A DNA stretch of 64,000 nucleotides from Saprospiraceae bacterium. Its GTDB lineage: Bacteria > Bacteroidota > Bacteroidia > Chitinophagales > Saprospiraceae. Location: positions 47,680-111,679 of the forward strand of contig JADJYH010000025.1 of the NCBI GenBank assembly GCA_016719855.1, read 5' to 3'. The position numbers and the translations under genes are program-made. Shown here one piece after another: positions 18,138-28,314 of the stretch; the first letter of the stretch is position 1; every line of letters begins with the position of its first letter. Below the pieces are notes generated by a model. It was given only the letters and a program-made list of their open reading frames with translations, was not told where the DNA came from and did no database searches.

Positions 18138-19579
18138 ATGGTAAAGGATTGCGTAACAGTATGGGATAGCTGCTTGCATGTTATCCGAAGGAACGTTAAC
18201 GGTCAAAGCTTCAAGACTTGGTTTGAGCCTATCCGGCCAATCAGGCTTGAAAACAATGCACTAACTATTCAAGTGCCGAACAAGTTCTTCTACGAATGGC
18301 TAGAGGAACACTACGTTTCGCTCCTGAAAATGTCCATCCGCAAGGAGCTTGGTGACAAAGGCCGCTTGGAATATCAAATTCTTTCATCCAACCTGCGCCA
18401 ACAGCGCAACGAGGAACAGGCAAAGAACGAAGCTACCACTGCTCCGAAAAGGGGCGACTCAAACGGCGTAAACCCAGTTAGCATTGACACCAGCAGCATA
18501 AAAATCCTTTTGTAATCCCCGGAATTAAAAAACTGAAGATTGAGTCTCAGCTCAACCCAACTTATACTTTCAACACCTTTATAGAAGGTGATTGCAACCG
18601 CTTGGCCCGTTCTGCAGGACATGCTGTGGCCAAAAAACCAGGTGGCACAGCCTTCAACCCCTTGGTCATCTTTGGTGATGTGGGCTTAGGTAAGACGCAC
18701 TTGGCCCATGCTGTCGGAAACGAGGTGCTGAAACTGCATGATAATAAGTCCGTCCTGTACGTTTCCTCCGAAAAATTTACTGGCCAAATCATTGACTCCA
18801 TCAAGAACAATGCGGTCAACGATTTCGTGAACTTCTACCAAATGGTGGATGTATTGATTGTGGACGATATTCAGTTTCTGGCCAACAAGCAAAAGACCCA
18901 AGAGATTTTCTTTCACATATTCAACCAACTGCATCAAGGTGGCAAGCAAATCATCCTGACCTCCGACCGACCGCCGAAAGACTTGGATGGGATGGAGGAG
19001 CGCTTGATTTCCCGCTTCAAGTGGGGACTTTCCGCCGACCTGCAAGTACCTGATTTCGAAACCCGTGTGGCCATCCTTGAGTCCAAGATGAACCGCGAAG
19101 GCGTAGAGCTGCCAAACAGTGTCGTGGAGTTCATCTGCTACCATATCCAGAACAACATTCGTGAGCTGGAGGGGGTGCTGGTTTCCGTCATCGCCCAATC
19201 GTCGCTTAACCGCAGGGAGATAGATGTTGACTTAGCCAAAGAGGTGGTAAAAAATTTTGTTACCCAAATCAACAAAGAAATAACCCTTGAATTCATCAAG
19301 AACTTGGTGGCCGATCATTTTGACTTGCCAGTTGAGAAACTTGGCGGCAAGACCCGCAAGCGCCAGATTGTAATTGCTCGGCAACTTTCCATGTACTTGG
19401 CAAAAAACTTGACTGACAAATCACTAAAGAACATCGGGGAGATGTTCGGTGGGCGTGACCACAGCACTGTTATTTACTCCATCAAAACGGTGCAGGACTT
19501 GATGGAAACTGACTTGGTCTTCAAAGATACCGTTTCAGAGTTGGAGAAAAAGATACGATTGACGCTGAACGAAAAGTAA
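18138..19579 (+). CDS. dnaA: Chromosomal replication initiator DnaA (one frameshift)
   Basis: 480 residues after restoring one A in the homopolymer at 18500-18504 (ATAAAAATCC read for ATAAAAAATCC), which rejoins ...SSIK to NPFVIPGIKKLKIESQLNPTYTF. Domain I at 1-80 (CLHVIRRNVNGQSFKTWFEPI), a short linker, the AAA+ domain with Walker A FGDVGLGKTHLAHAVGNE and Walker B VLIVDDIQFL, and the C-terminal DNA-binding domain with the signature GGRDHSTVIYSI. It binds the origin and opens it. DnaA is essential, so this break is almost certainly a sequencing error; it sets the reading of the other breaks in the window. Confidence 0.96.
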
Positions 19580-19635
19580 TTGGTAAGGGTTTTGCCATTG
19601 CCCGAGGAAATTCTGAAAAAGTGCATGGTTTGAAT

Positions 19636-19665
19636 TTGGTTTTCTGAAAACGAAATTTACCTTTG
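19636..19665 (+). promoter_or_regulatory. Promoter of the tRNA-Ser gene
   Basis: TTG at 19636-19638, 19 bases, then TACCTTTG at 19658-19665: a full Bacteroidota promoter match ending 20 bases before the tRNA. Confidence 0.75.
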
Positions 19666-19685
19666 CACCCGCTTCGGCAAAACCC

Positions 19686-19774
19686 GGTGAGATGGGTGAG
19701 TGGCTGAAACCAACAGTTTGCTAAACTGTCGTACTGGGAAACTGGTACCCCGGGTTCGAATCCCGGTCTCACCG
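19686..19774 (+). tRNA. tRNA-Ser (anticodon GCT)
   Basis: 89 bases. Acceptor GGTGAGA pairs with TCTCACC, discriminator G. The anticodon loop TTGCTAA sits in a 5-bp stem ACAGT/ACTGT, giving anticodon GCT for AGC and AGU codons. It has a long class II variable arm (GTACTGGGAAACTGGTAC) and T arm CCGGG-TTCGAAT-CCCGG. No CCA is encoded. Confidence 0.97.
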
Positions 19775-19843
19775 CAACCTTTTTAAAATGCTTGCGTTCT
19801 AGGGAGGGCAACAAAGTTGAGGATGAAAGTATCCTTAAAAATT

Positions 19844-19880
19844 CGAAAGGGTCGCCAGTAAAAACTTGCGACCCCTTCGA
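19844..19880 (+). other. Hairpin between the two tRNA genes
   Basis: GGGTCGC (19849-19855) pairs with GCGACCC (19868-19874), extendable by a further six base pairs with one mismatch. There is no T-run; it may mark processing of a joint tRNA transcript. Confidence 0.5.
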
Positions 19881-19890
19881 GAGGAGGGTA

Positions 19891-19965
19891 CGGGGTGTAG
19901 CGCAGTCCGGTTAGCGCACCTGTTTTGGGAACAGGGGGCCGCAGGTTCGAATCCTGCTACCCCGA
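19891..19965 (+). tRNA. tRNA-Pro (anticodon TGG)
   Basis: 75 bases. Acceptor CGGGGTG pairs with TACCCCG (one G-U), discriminator A. Anticodon stem CCTGT/ACAGG with loop TTTGGGA gives TGG, which reads proline codons. T arm GCAGG-TTCGAAT-CCTGC. No CCA is encoded. Confidence 0.97.
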
Positions 19966-19971
19966 CCGTTT

Positions 19972-20008
19972 AAAGGGTCATGAATTCATTTCATGGCCCT
20001 TTTTTATT
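19972..20008 (+). terminator. Intrinsic terminator after tRNA-Pro
   Basis: AAAGGGTCATGA (19972-19983) pairs with TCATGGCCCTTT (19991-20002, one mismatch) and runs into T's. It ends the tRNA transcript. Confidence 0.8.
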
Positions 20009-20055
20009 TTGGCCTGGTGAGGAGCATTGAGGCCCGAATAGTACATCCCACCATT

Positions 20056-21036
20056 TTACGCATGTACCACCTTCGTCGTCGAATACTCGAATGGCCCAGC
20101 ATCCGCCATCACCTTGGCACCATTTGGCAAAAACTGGCTTGGCGTCATTTGTTTTTCCCAATCAAAATCGCCGTTTTCCTTGTTGCGGCGGCGGTATTCA
20201 GCGGGGGTACAAGAGCGGTATTTTCTGAAAAGCCGGTTGAAATTGGCGGAGTTGTTGAAGCCAGAACGGTAGGATATCTGGCTAATGTTTTCATCCGTGT
20301 TAAGCAGCAGCTTGCAGACGTTGCCGAGGCGTACGTCAATGAGGAATTCCGTGAAGTTTTTATTGGTGTATTTTTGGAAAAAATGGCTGAACGTGGAACT
20401 GCTCATGTTGACCAAGGCCGCCAAATCTCCGATTTTTAAGTCAGGGTCATGGAAGTTTTTCAGGATGTAGCCGTATGCAATCTGGATGCGGTTACTGTCT
20501 GATCGGAGCGCCTGTGGGGTAAATCCTTCGCTCGCCAAAAAGGTCATTTCCGTTGTTTGCGAAAGCAAGTCCAGCAATTGCAAAAAACCGATGACGCTTG
20601 TAAACCCTTGGTCCTCCGTCAGTGCTACCATTTTTGACTTTGCCGCCTCGAAGGTTTTTCCATGAAATTTTATTCCCCGTGAGGCGTCTTGTAGCAGTTT
20701 CCTGATTTTGTAAAAACGGTCTTTCTGCAACAATTTTGAGCTGAACAAATCCATCCCGAACTGGATGGTGATGACACGGTAAGGCTGCCCACTGTGCAAC
20801 AATGCCTCATCACCGTCCCATTTGTGGTAAAGGTTGGAACCAAGCAACACTAAGTCATTGTCGAAGTAATGCTCTGTGGAATCGCCCACGATACGCTCAC
20901 CAGAGATGCCCGAGACGAGGTTCAGCTCAAACTCCGGATGATTATGTATTGGGTAGTTGAAGCCGTTGTTGAACGAGTTCAGGACGACGAACACATCGGG
21001 TTCCTGTAGGGGGGTGATTTCTCGATAAATGTGCAT
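20056..21036 (-). CDS. AraC-family transcriptional regulator of the neighbouring glycan locus
   Basis: 326 residues from the ATG at 21034-21036 (MHIYREITPLQEPDVFVV). The N-terminal cupin sensor (about 10-115, with FNYPIHNHPEFELNLVSG) and the C-terminal pair of helix-turn-helix motifs (about 225-320, GDLAALVNMSSSTFSHFFQKYTNKNFTEFL and ISYRSGFNNSANFNRLFRKY.SCTPAEYR) are typical. AraC proteins with a cupin usually sense a small ligand such as a sugar and bind direct repeats spaced by two helical turns. The gene is divergent from susC, and the spacer holds a 21-bp-period direct repeat that recurs before susD and the LamG gene. I infer that this protein controls all three. Confidence 0.92.
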   Translation of the reverse strand: MHIYREITPLQEPDVFVVLNSFNNGFNYPIHNHPEFELNLVSGISGERIVGDSTEHYFDNDLVLLGSNLYHKWDGDEALLHSGQPYRVITIQFGMDLFSSKLLQKDRFYKIRKLLQDASRGIKFHGKTFEAAKSKMVALTEDQGFTSVIGFLQLLDLLSQTTEMTFLASEGFTPQALRSDSNRIQIAYGYILKNFHDPDLKIGDLAALVNMSSSTFSHFFQKYTNKNFTEFLIDVRLGNVCKLLLNTDENISQISYRSGFNNSANFNRLFRKYRSCTPAEYRRRNKENGDFDWEKQMTPSQFLPNGAKVMADAGPFEYSTTKVVHA

Positions 21037-21080
21037 GTTGAAATATTGTTTTGCCGAGTTTTTAAGTTGCCAAACCATTA

Positions 21081-21145
21081 TTCACAATAGTACCATGATT
21101 TTGCAGAAAAGTATCATTTGCGGTTTGTGTAAATTTGGAATTTTG
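21081..21145 (+). promoter_or_regulatory. AraC-type operator and -7 element of susC (copy 1 of 3)
   Basis: AGTACCA at 21089-21095 and AGTATCA at 21110-21116 have starts 21 bases apart. Twenty-one bases after the second comes GAATTTTG (21138-21145), a -7 element. The same three-part geometry occurs at 26592-26648 and 31459-31515. The preceding 16-base stretch starts TTCAC in all three. Confidence 0.75.
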
Positions 21146-21224
21146 CGAAATAGATAAAATGTAGCACCGATACCCATGTACAATGGTATCGGCGGAACAA
21201 TCTACCATCTGCAAAATCAACCCG

Positions 21225-24200
21225 ATGACAGGACAAAGACACACCCAACTTTTCAGCTGCTGCATTTTCTTTTTTCTGATTTTTTCCCAGGTGGTGCTTG
21301 CTCAACAAGCCCCCATTAAAATCACCGGAACCGTCACCTCCGCCGAGGACGGCCAGACGCTCATCGGCGTGAACATCCTCGAAAAAGGGACGGACAACGG
21401 CACCGTCACAGAAGTAGACGGGACTTACGCCCTCACAGCCGCATCAGATGCCGTGCTGGTTTTCTCGTACATCGGCTTTGAAAATCAGGAAATAGCCGTA
21501 CAGGGCAGGTTAAAAATTGACGTATCCCTCGTCGAAGGCGCCAAGCTGCTGAGCCAAGTTGTGGTGACGGGTTACAAGCGTGAAATCAAGTCCGACGTGG
21601 CAACCTCTATTTCCTCCGTAAAATCAAAGGACATCGAAAAGCTCGTCGTGAACGGCTTGGACCAAGCGCTGCAAGGTCAGGCGGCGGGTGTGCAGGTGAC
21701 GCAGACCACGGGCGCTCCCGGTGACGACATCGCCGTGCGCATCCGGGGAGCTGGGACGATAGGCAACAACAACCCGCTTTTCGTGATTGACGGGGTGCCG
21801 ACGACGGGCAACATCAACATGTTTTCCACCAACGACATCGAATCCATCGAAGTGCTGAAAGATGGTGCTTCGGCTGCGATTTACGGCGCACAGGCGGCCA
21901 ACGGCGTCATCCTCATCACCACCAAAAAGGGCAAAGCGGGCAAGGCTCGCTTCACTTTTGACGCCTCCACGGGCATACAGGAAGCCAACCGTTTACCCAA
22001 ACTCCTGAACGCCGAAGACTACCTGACTATTCGCAACGAGGCCATCACAAACGCAAACGCCCTGCGGGACACCATCCGCTGGATTGAACTGTACGACACC
22101 GCCATTTTGGACACGCTGGCCGATACCGATTGGCTGGGAAAAGTGTTCAGCAATGCGCCCATCCAGCGCTACGCCCTGAGTGCAACGGGCGGCAGCGAGG
22201 GCGGCAATTTTTATATTTTGGGAGAATACCAGAACCAGGACGGCGTCTTCCGTGGCCAGGGTTTCAAAAAATACTCACTCCGCTTCAACGGCGAAGCCGG
22301 AAGCAAGCGATTCAAAATCGGTAACAATCTGTCCTTTTCCGCTACCGACCGCAAAGTCATCAACTCTTCCGGCGACGGCTTCGGTGGCGGCAACGAACTG
22401 AACGCCATCCGCTACGCCCTCATCGCAGCGCCCGTCGTGCCTGTGTACAACGCCGACGGCTCCTACGTCAAAGTCACGTCCGAACTCGGCGACCCCACGC
22501 TTTTCGGCGATGGCAACGCCAACCCATTGGCACTGATTGACGCCACCGATTGGACGATAAAACGCTACCGAATTTTTGGGAACGTGTTTGCGGAGCTGAA
22601 ACCAATCGAAAGCCTGCGGCTACGCACCACGCTCGGTGCCGACCTGTTGTTTGAAAACGGCAAGCTGTTCAAAGAGCGGCTATCCCAAGCCATTTACGAC
22701 CCAACCTCGTTGTCGGAAAGCCGGGTTTTCGACCAAAATTTGGTTTGGAACAACACGGCAGATTTTGACCAGACCTTCGGCAAAATGAAGGTGTCGGCGC
22801 TGGTGGGCATGGAAGCGATTGTCAACAAAACCAACTACCTCGCTGCTTCTGCCAACAATTTTTCCCGCACCGACCCACTGTTTCGCTACATTAATAATAG
22901 TGTGCCCGCCGACATCAAAAACCTCGGCGCATCGGGCATCGAAACGGAGTGGGCGCTGCTGTCCTATTTTGCGCAGGGCGGCATCAGCTACGCCAGCCGC
23001 TACGTCGTCAATGCGTCCGTGCGGCGGGACGGCTCTTCCCGCTTCGGCGACGGCAACCGTTGGGGCGTTTTCCCCTCGGTTTCAGCGGCATGGAACGTGT
23101 CGAACGAGCGGTTTTTTGAAAACATCCCCGTCATTTCCACGCTGAAATTGCGAGCGAGCTGGGGCAAGTTGGGCAACCAAGAAATCGGCGTTTACCCGTA
23201 CAGTTCGCTCGTGGAAACGGGACGGCGGGTCTATGATTTTGGCGACCAAAGCGTCACCGGTGCAAGGCTCGTGGAGGCTGGCAACAGCAATATCCGCTGG
23301 GAAACGACTACCCAAACCGACTTTGGCATCGAACTGGGATTTCTGAAAGACCGACTCTCCATTGTGGCGGATTATTACAAAAAACTCACGTCGGACGTGC
23401 TGGTGAGGGTGCCAATTCCGCAGGCAGGCGGCTCGCAAAACCCGCCTTACGTGAACGCCGGGGAGGTAGAAAACAAGGGCTTGGAGCTGTCCGTTTCCCT
23501 TCGGGGCGGCAAAAAACTCAATACAGCATCGGTGCAAACATCGCCACGGTACACAATGAGGTGGTGTCCCTCGCCGACAGCGAACCCATCACGGGCGGCT
23601 TCGGCCTCTCCGACGGGGCGATTACAAAAACGGAGGTCGGTTACCCCATCGGCTCGTTTTTCCTTTGGAAAATGGACGGCATTTTTCAAACGCAGGAGGA
23701 AATTGAAGCCAGCCCGTTTCAGACGGACGACACCCGTCCCGGCGACGTAAAATTCGCCGACCTGAACGGCGACAACGTGATTGACGACAAGGACCGGGCG
23801 CACCTCGGCAACCCGTTCCCAGAAGTGATGTTTGGCTTGAATGCCAGCATTTCCTATAAAAACTTCGACCTGTCGGCGCTGGCGCAAGGTGTTCGGGGCA
23901 ACGACGTTTATTTCCTTTTCGGCAATTTTGCCTACGAGGTGCAGGCACGGGGCTTCAATTCCTACAACGGCATCCTCGACCGCTGGACGCCCACGAACAC
24001 GGACACCGACATCCCGAAAGTGAGCCTTGACGACCGTAACGGCAACCGCCGCATCTCCACCCGCTGGCTGGAGGATGGTTCATACTTGCGCATCCGAAAC
24101 ATCACGCTGGGCTACAATTTCAAGGATTTGGTGAAAACCGAGGCCATCGGAAACCTGCGCCTGTACCTCACCGTGCAGAACGCTTTCACCTTCACGAAAT

Positions 24201-24341
24201 ACCCAGGCCTCGACCCTGAAATCCAGGCGAACACGAACGACACGAGGGGCATTGGCATTTCCTCCGACTTGGCGGTTGGGATTGACTGGGGGACGGTGCC
24301 TGCGCCGAGGACTTGGATTGGGGGTGCGGGTGGAGTTTTGA
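21225..24341 (+). CDS. susC: SusC/RagA-family TonB-linked glycan importer (two frameshifts)
   Basis: 1038 residues after correcting two breaks: a missing base near 23520 (joining GGKKLN to YSIGANIATVHNEVVSLAD) and an extra G in the G5 run at 24320-24324, which restores the end ...RTWIGVRVEF at 24341. The uncorrected frame would end GGAGGVLITLVIF. Signal peptide (about 1-27), a carboxypeptidase-like domain (GTVTSAEDGQTLIGVNI), the plug (SQVVVTGYKREIKSDVATS to ANGVILITTKKGKAG) and a beta-barrel. It imports oligosaccharides with TonB energy, with SusD as lid. The ATG at 21225 is used because the signal peptide follows; codons before it lack family likeness. susD is unusually far away, beyond an AT-rich block. 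Confidence 0.93.
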
Positions 24342-24524
24342 TTACTTTGGTGATTTTTTGATGGAAATTGATATTTTTGCATCAAAATAGTGAAATTAAG
24401 CGTTAAGGCGCAGGTATTTCATTGTTTACTTCAACTAAAATTAAACTAAGATGCAAAACGACTTTTATGCTGAATCAATGCCTTATGAGCATTTTATCAG
24501 GAATGCTCATGGTTTAGTCGAAAT

Positions 24525-24806
24525 ATGAGAAATGGCGCTGACCAATGTTTCATGAGAAATTTAATGTGGGCGGAAGTTGGTAGTCCGAATGTAAAACATT
24601 TGGGCAGTTTCGAAAAACAATTAGCTCCAGTCAAGAAATACATGGACAAGGCACTCGACAAATACCTAAAACTGAAACTAACTGCGGAGGAAAAGGCGCA
24701 GTTTTTTCAATTAAAAGAGCAATTGATTACTGCGAATTCTACCACCGTCTTAAATTTGATAGTTGAAAAAGGATTGAATCTGACACAACGATTTCGAGGA
24801 GTTTAG
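24525..24806 (+). CDS. Small hypothetical protein in the AT-rich block
   Basis: 93 residues, no family recognised. The C-terminal two thirds are helical and charged (KKYMDKALDKYLKLKLTAEEKAQFFQLKEQL). A 25-codon frame (24451-24528) overlaps its start by ATGA and could be a coupled peptide or the true N-terminus separated by an indel. Base composition is visibly more A+T rich than in the flanking sus genes. Confidence 0.4.
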   Translation: MRNGADQCFMRNLMWAEVGSPNVKHLGSFEKQLAPVKKYMDKALDKYLKLKLTAEEKAQFFQLKEQLITANSTTVLNLIVEKGLNLTQRFRGV

Positions 24807-24932
24807 AAATACTTAGTATTACGAATACTTGCAGTGCCTAGGTATCTTTTTTGAAAAAATGAATCGCTTCAAGGATTACGGAGGAACAGAAAAAGAAGAG
24901 CACTTGGCGTAGCATGGTCAATAATATTGATA

Positions 24933-25623
24933 ATGAACTTTTTAAAAAGATTATTCAGTTCAAAAAAGGAAACTCAACCAAACGCAGTCAATCAAGAAAT
25001 CAGGTTGCAAGAAGATAGTTATTACCCTAATCCTAGGATAGTAAAAGAAAGCGAAATTGAGAAGTTTATTCGTGATTCTACTTCACAAGAAGTTGAAAAA
25101 TGGTTTAACCACTACAAGGCAAAAGGTCATTATTTCTTTGATTCAATTTATTATTCTGTACAAAATAAGATAGCCGAAAGGGATGATGAATACTATCTGA
25201 GCATGTTAAAAGAAATGGATGCGGAAGAAGTCAAAGAATTTATGAAAGTTGAAAAAGAAGAAGGGACATATTTCTCAGAGAAGGTTTATGACTTTGCGAT
25301 GAGGAGAATGAACCAAGACAAAAATCTGGAATACATTGACCAAATTGAAAAAATGACTCCAGAAGCAACTCTCATGTGGTTTCTTAAGCAAGTTGATAAA
25401 AATGGATTTGATTATTTGGATTTAGACATTGAGCAAAAAGCGCACGAAAAAATATTTTCCATTTTTATTAGAGGAAGTATTTCTAAACAATACCGAAAAA
25501 AGTTGTTTGAGTATGTATTTTATTCCACTTCCAAATGGTCAAGAAATCGTGAGGAGTGATTTATATTCTTCCGTAATTCAAGAATTAGAAAATGTAAACA
25601 ATGAAGAAGTAAAAGCTTGGTGA
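24933..25623 (+). CDS. Hypothetical protein with three 46-residue repeats (one frameshift)
   Basis: Starts at the ATG of 24933 (MNFLKRLFSSKKE). An extra T in the TTTT at about 25517 breaks the frame; without it the protein continues FIPLPNGQEIVRSDLYSS and ends at 25623, giving 229 residues. Three successive units of about 46 residues are visible, each with an E-V-x-x-[FW] or similar start, a short turn with KGH/EGT/NGF, then F..(S)(I/V)Y....... and a run of acidic and basic residues ending in EKM or similar. This suggests a helical repeat solenoid. No signal peptide. Function unknown; an immunity or scaffold role would be a guess. Confidence 0.5.
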
Positions 25624-25656
25624 TTATCGTCGACTTGTTACAGAGTTAAAAAAATT

Positions 25657-26250
25657 ATGAAATGGCAAAAAAATCAGCCATCCATGACCACCGTCTTAAA
25701 AGTCAACATCAGCGACATAAGTCCCCAATTCTTTCAGGATTTGAAGGACAAGTTTGGCAAATCAGCCCTGGTTGAAATCCGGGTTGAGGAGCAAAAACAT
25801 GGGGAAGGCTTGCTTTCGGATGAACAGTTTTGGGCAATCATTGAGATGTTTGATTGGTCAAAGAAAAACCGCACGGACATCATCGCACCTGCCGTGGTGG
25901 CACTCTCGAAAATGCCAATGTCCAGCATCTATTTGTTCCAGGACAAGTTGTCTGAAAAACTCTACCAATTGGACACGAGGGCACATGCTGACGGTTATTT
26001 GAGCAAGCAAGACGACGACTATCTTTCCGTGGACGATTTTCTATACGTCAGGTGTGCGGTCGTGGCGGAGGGGAAAGCGTACTACGAACAAATATTGAAC
26101 AACCCTTCCGAAATTCCTGTGGATATTGATTTTGAGCACCTGCTCAGTCTCGCTGATGAAGCCTATAAGCTAAAAACAGGCAAGGAGTTTAATTACTTTC
26201 CCATCTTCAATTACGAAACCCATAGCAACGCCGAAGGCTGGAAAGCATGA
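25657..26250 (+). CDS. DUF4240 domain protein
   Basis: 197 residues. The DUF4240 signature covers most of the protein: LLSDEQFWAIIEMFDW near residue 55, SIYLFQDKLSEKLYQLDTRAHADGY in the middle, then DFLYVRCAVVAEGKAYYEQIL and a C-terminal NYETHSNAEGW. The biochemical role of the domain is unknown. The gene ends 3 bases before the start of the nuclease-toxin-like gene, so the two are probably cotranslated. By analogy with toxin and immunity pairs it could be the neutralising partner, but nothing in the sequence proves that. The start could also be the ATG at 25684. Confidence 0.8.
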   Translation: MKWQKNQPSMTTVLKVNISDISPQFFQDLKDKFGKSALVEIRVEEQKHGEGLLSDEQFWAIIEMFDWSKKNRTDIIAPAVVALSKMPMSSIYLFQDKLSEKLYQLDTRAHADGYLSKQDDDYLSVDDFLYVRCAVVAEGKAYYEQILNNPSEIPVDIDFEHLLSLADEAYKLKTGKEFNYFPIFNYETHSNAEGWKA

Positions 26251-26253
26251 TGT

Positions 26254-26559
26254 ATGGCACACAAGAATTCCTACAAAAACGAAGAACTGCATCACCTTTA
26301 CGAGATAATTGACAGGGTGGACGACGATGTTTTCAAGTACGGCATCAGTTGCAAACCCATTGGCAAGAACGGCACGTCCAGCCGGATGCGGGAACAGGTC
26401 AACCATTTGAACAGGATTGATAAATGGCTTCGGTTTTTTGCGAGAATCCTGCTCCGCAACATTCCCGGTAAAATGGAAGCAAGGCGCATCGAGACAGAAT
26501 ACATTCGAGAATACGAAAGAAAACATGGCGAGAAACCGAGAGGTAATCCGGTTGATTGA
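26254..26559 (+). CDS. Small GIY-YIG/URI-like nuclease toxin-type protein
   Basis: 101 residues. DDVFKYGISCKPIG resembles the first strand pair of the GIY-YIG fold; Arg in SSRMREQVNHLN, Glu in RRIETEYIREYE and Asn in PRGNPVD match the order of catalytic residues in that fold and the Tox-URI modules carried at the ends of polymorphic toxins. Here the module stands alone, without signal, trafficking or repeat region. It sits 3 bases behind the DUF4240 gene. An orphan toxin tip or a small DNA nuclease is likely; the assignment rests on motif order only. Confidence 0.5.
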   Translation: MAHKNSYKNEELHHLYEIIDRVDDDVFKYGISCKPIGKNGTSSRMREQVNHLNRIDKWLRFFARILLRNIPGKMEARRIETEYIREYERKHGEKPRGNPVD

Positions 26560-26583
26560 ATAAGCTAGTGGCGCTGCTGTTTT

Positions 26584-26648
26584 TTCACCAAAGTACCACC
26601 TTCTCACACCAAAGTACCATTTTCCCACCCTCACCTTTCCCACTTTTG
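26584..26648 (+). promoter_or_regulatory. AraC-type operator and -7 element of susD (copy 2 of 3)
   Basis: AGTACCA at 26592-26598 and again at 26613-26619 (period 21), then 21 bases, then CACTTTTG at 26641-26648. Geometry is identical to that before susC. It gives susD its own promoter, 44 bases before its ATG. Confidence 0.75.
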
Positions 26649-26691
26649 CCACGGTCAAAAACCGTTTCACCGTTCGTCAAAATTTGGGAAA

Positions 26692-28123
26692 ATGAAATCA
26701 CCCTACCAACTTCTTTTCGTCGCCATTTTCGCCCTCGCCTCCTGTCAGGGCATCCTCGACAAAGACCCACTCGGCACGCTCGATGTCAACTCGTTTTTCA
26801 AAACTTCCGACGATGCGGTGCAAGCGGTCAATGCCGCCTACGAGCCGCTGCTGTTCAACAACCAGAACAACAATTTCTACTGGGTCTTTGGCGTGGTGGC
26901 TGGAGACGAGGCGATTGCAGGGGGAGACGGCTCCAGGGCGGGCATCGTCGAGTTGGACTTTTTGACGCACACGCCCCGTACCTCGGAGTTCAACGACTTC
27001 TGGAAATTGCAGTACAATGGCATCAACCAGTGCAACACCGTCCTCGAAAAAGTGCCGGGCATTGACATGGACGAGGCGCTGAAAAACCGCATCCTCGGCG
27101 AGGCATATTTCCTGAGGGCGTACTACTATTTCCTGCTGACACAAGTGTATGGCGACGTGCCGCTGATGCTCAAAGTCACCCCGCCCGACGAACTGAAGAT
27201 TGCGAAAACGCCCAAGTCGGAAATCTATGCCCAAATCGTGGCGGACTGCGACCAAGCCGCTGCTTGGCTGCCCGCTCAACAGACGGGAAGCGACGTGGGC
27301 CGGGCGACTTCGGGCGCAGCTTATGCCCTTGCTGCCAAGACGTTTATTTATGAAAAAAACTGGAAAAAGGCGCTGGAATACATTGACAAGGTCAAGGCTT
27401 TGGGTGTATTTGCCCTTGTGCCGAATTACCTCGATAATTTCACAAAAGAAATACAGAACAACGCCGAATCCGTCTGGGAAATCCAGCACGCCAACCTCGA
27501 ACTGAACGTCGGTAATTCCCTGAACCAGTGGTGGCGCTCGAAAAAAGTGGAGGGCTACGGTTTCGCCGAAGCGACGCAGGAGTTCGTGGATGCCTTCGAG
27601 CCGGACGACCCCCGTCGCAAGTTCACGGTTGCCAAAAACAACGAGGACTATTTCGGCTTTATCTATAAAAACTCCTATTCCTCCACCCATTTCAGTGTCA
27701 AAAAAATACTTGCAGGTGGACACCACCGTCACACAGGCTGCCGATGGAGACATTAACTACACCGCCATCCGCTACGCCGAAGTGTTGCTTGGGAAAGCCG
27801 AAGCCTTGGCGGAATTGGGAAGGTTAACGGATGCACAAGTGCCGCTGGAAGCAGTGCGGGCAAGGGCAAGGGCGCAGTCAGACAGCATTGCCACTGCCTT
27901 GCCGATGATTGTCACGACGGATAAAGCCGAGATGATTGAAGCCGTCCGCCACGAGCGGCAGGTGGAATTGGGGTTCGAGATGCACCGCTTTTTCGATTTG
28001 GTGCGCTGGGGCATTGCGAAGGAAAAATTGCCAGATTTTCAAGTGGGGAAACATGAGGTTTTTCCGATTCCGCAGACGGAGATAGATTTGAACCCGGCGC
28101 TGGAGCAGAATGGGGGGTATTGA
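26692..28123 (+). CDS. susD: SusD/RagB-family surface glycan-binding lipoprotein (one frameshift)
   Basis: 476 residues after removing one A from the A7 run at 27700-27706 (joining FSVKK to YLQVDTTVTQAADGDINYT). Lipoprotein signal MKSPYQLLFVAIFALASC, SusD N-terminal part (ILDKDPLGTLDVNSFFKTSDDAVQAVNAAYEPL), TPR-like helices (EAYFLRAYYYFLLTQVYGDVPL) and the C-terminal SusD block (RHERQVELGFEMHRFFDLVRWG, then FPIPQTEIDLNP). It binds the glycan on the cell surface and closes over SusC. Normally it directly follows susC; here about 2.35 kb intervenes, but it carries the same operator. Confidence 0.95.
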
Positions 28124-28133
28124 GCGGCGTAGG

Positions 28134-28271
28134 CCCCTGACCCCTAAAGGGGAACCTAATCCATTTATTTCATGGGAACTTCCGACGAGTTTTAAGTTTG
28201 AATTTGAATTTCAAAAGTGTGATAGTTACCTCCGGCATTACCGTTTTAGGTTCCCCTTTAGGGGTCAGGGG
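28134..28271. repeat. Inverted pair of a dispersed 24-bp repeat
   Basis: CCCCTGACCCCTAAAGGGGA... at 28134-28157 recurs inverted at 28248-28271, so the gap between susD and the next gene is one large stem-loop. A third copy is at 45321-45344 between hypC and hypF. Each unit also contains a short palindrome (CCCCTAAAGGGG). Confidence 0.85.
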
Positions 28272-28314
28272 CAGTCGAAGCAGACCTGAACGATTGAAAA
28301 AAAGAGAAAAATTC

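Noticed and set aside
20056..21036. Transposase or IS element near the tRNA genes
   Set aside because: The gene is an AraC regulator; no terminal repeats, integrase or tRNA fragment duplication suggests an integrated element at the tRNA genes.
26698..27753. 351-codon open frame antisense to susD
   Set aside because: Shadow of susD; no recognisable protein features.
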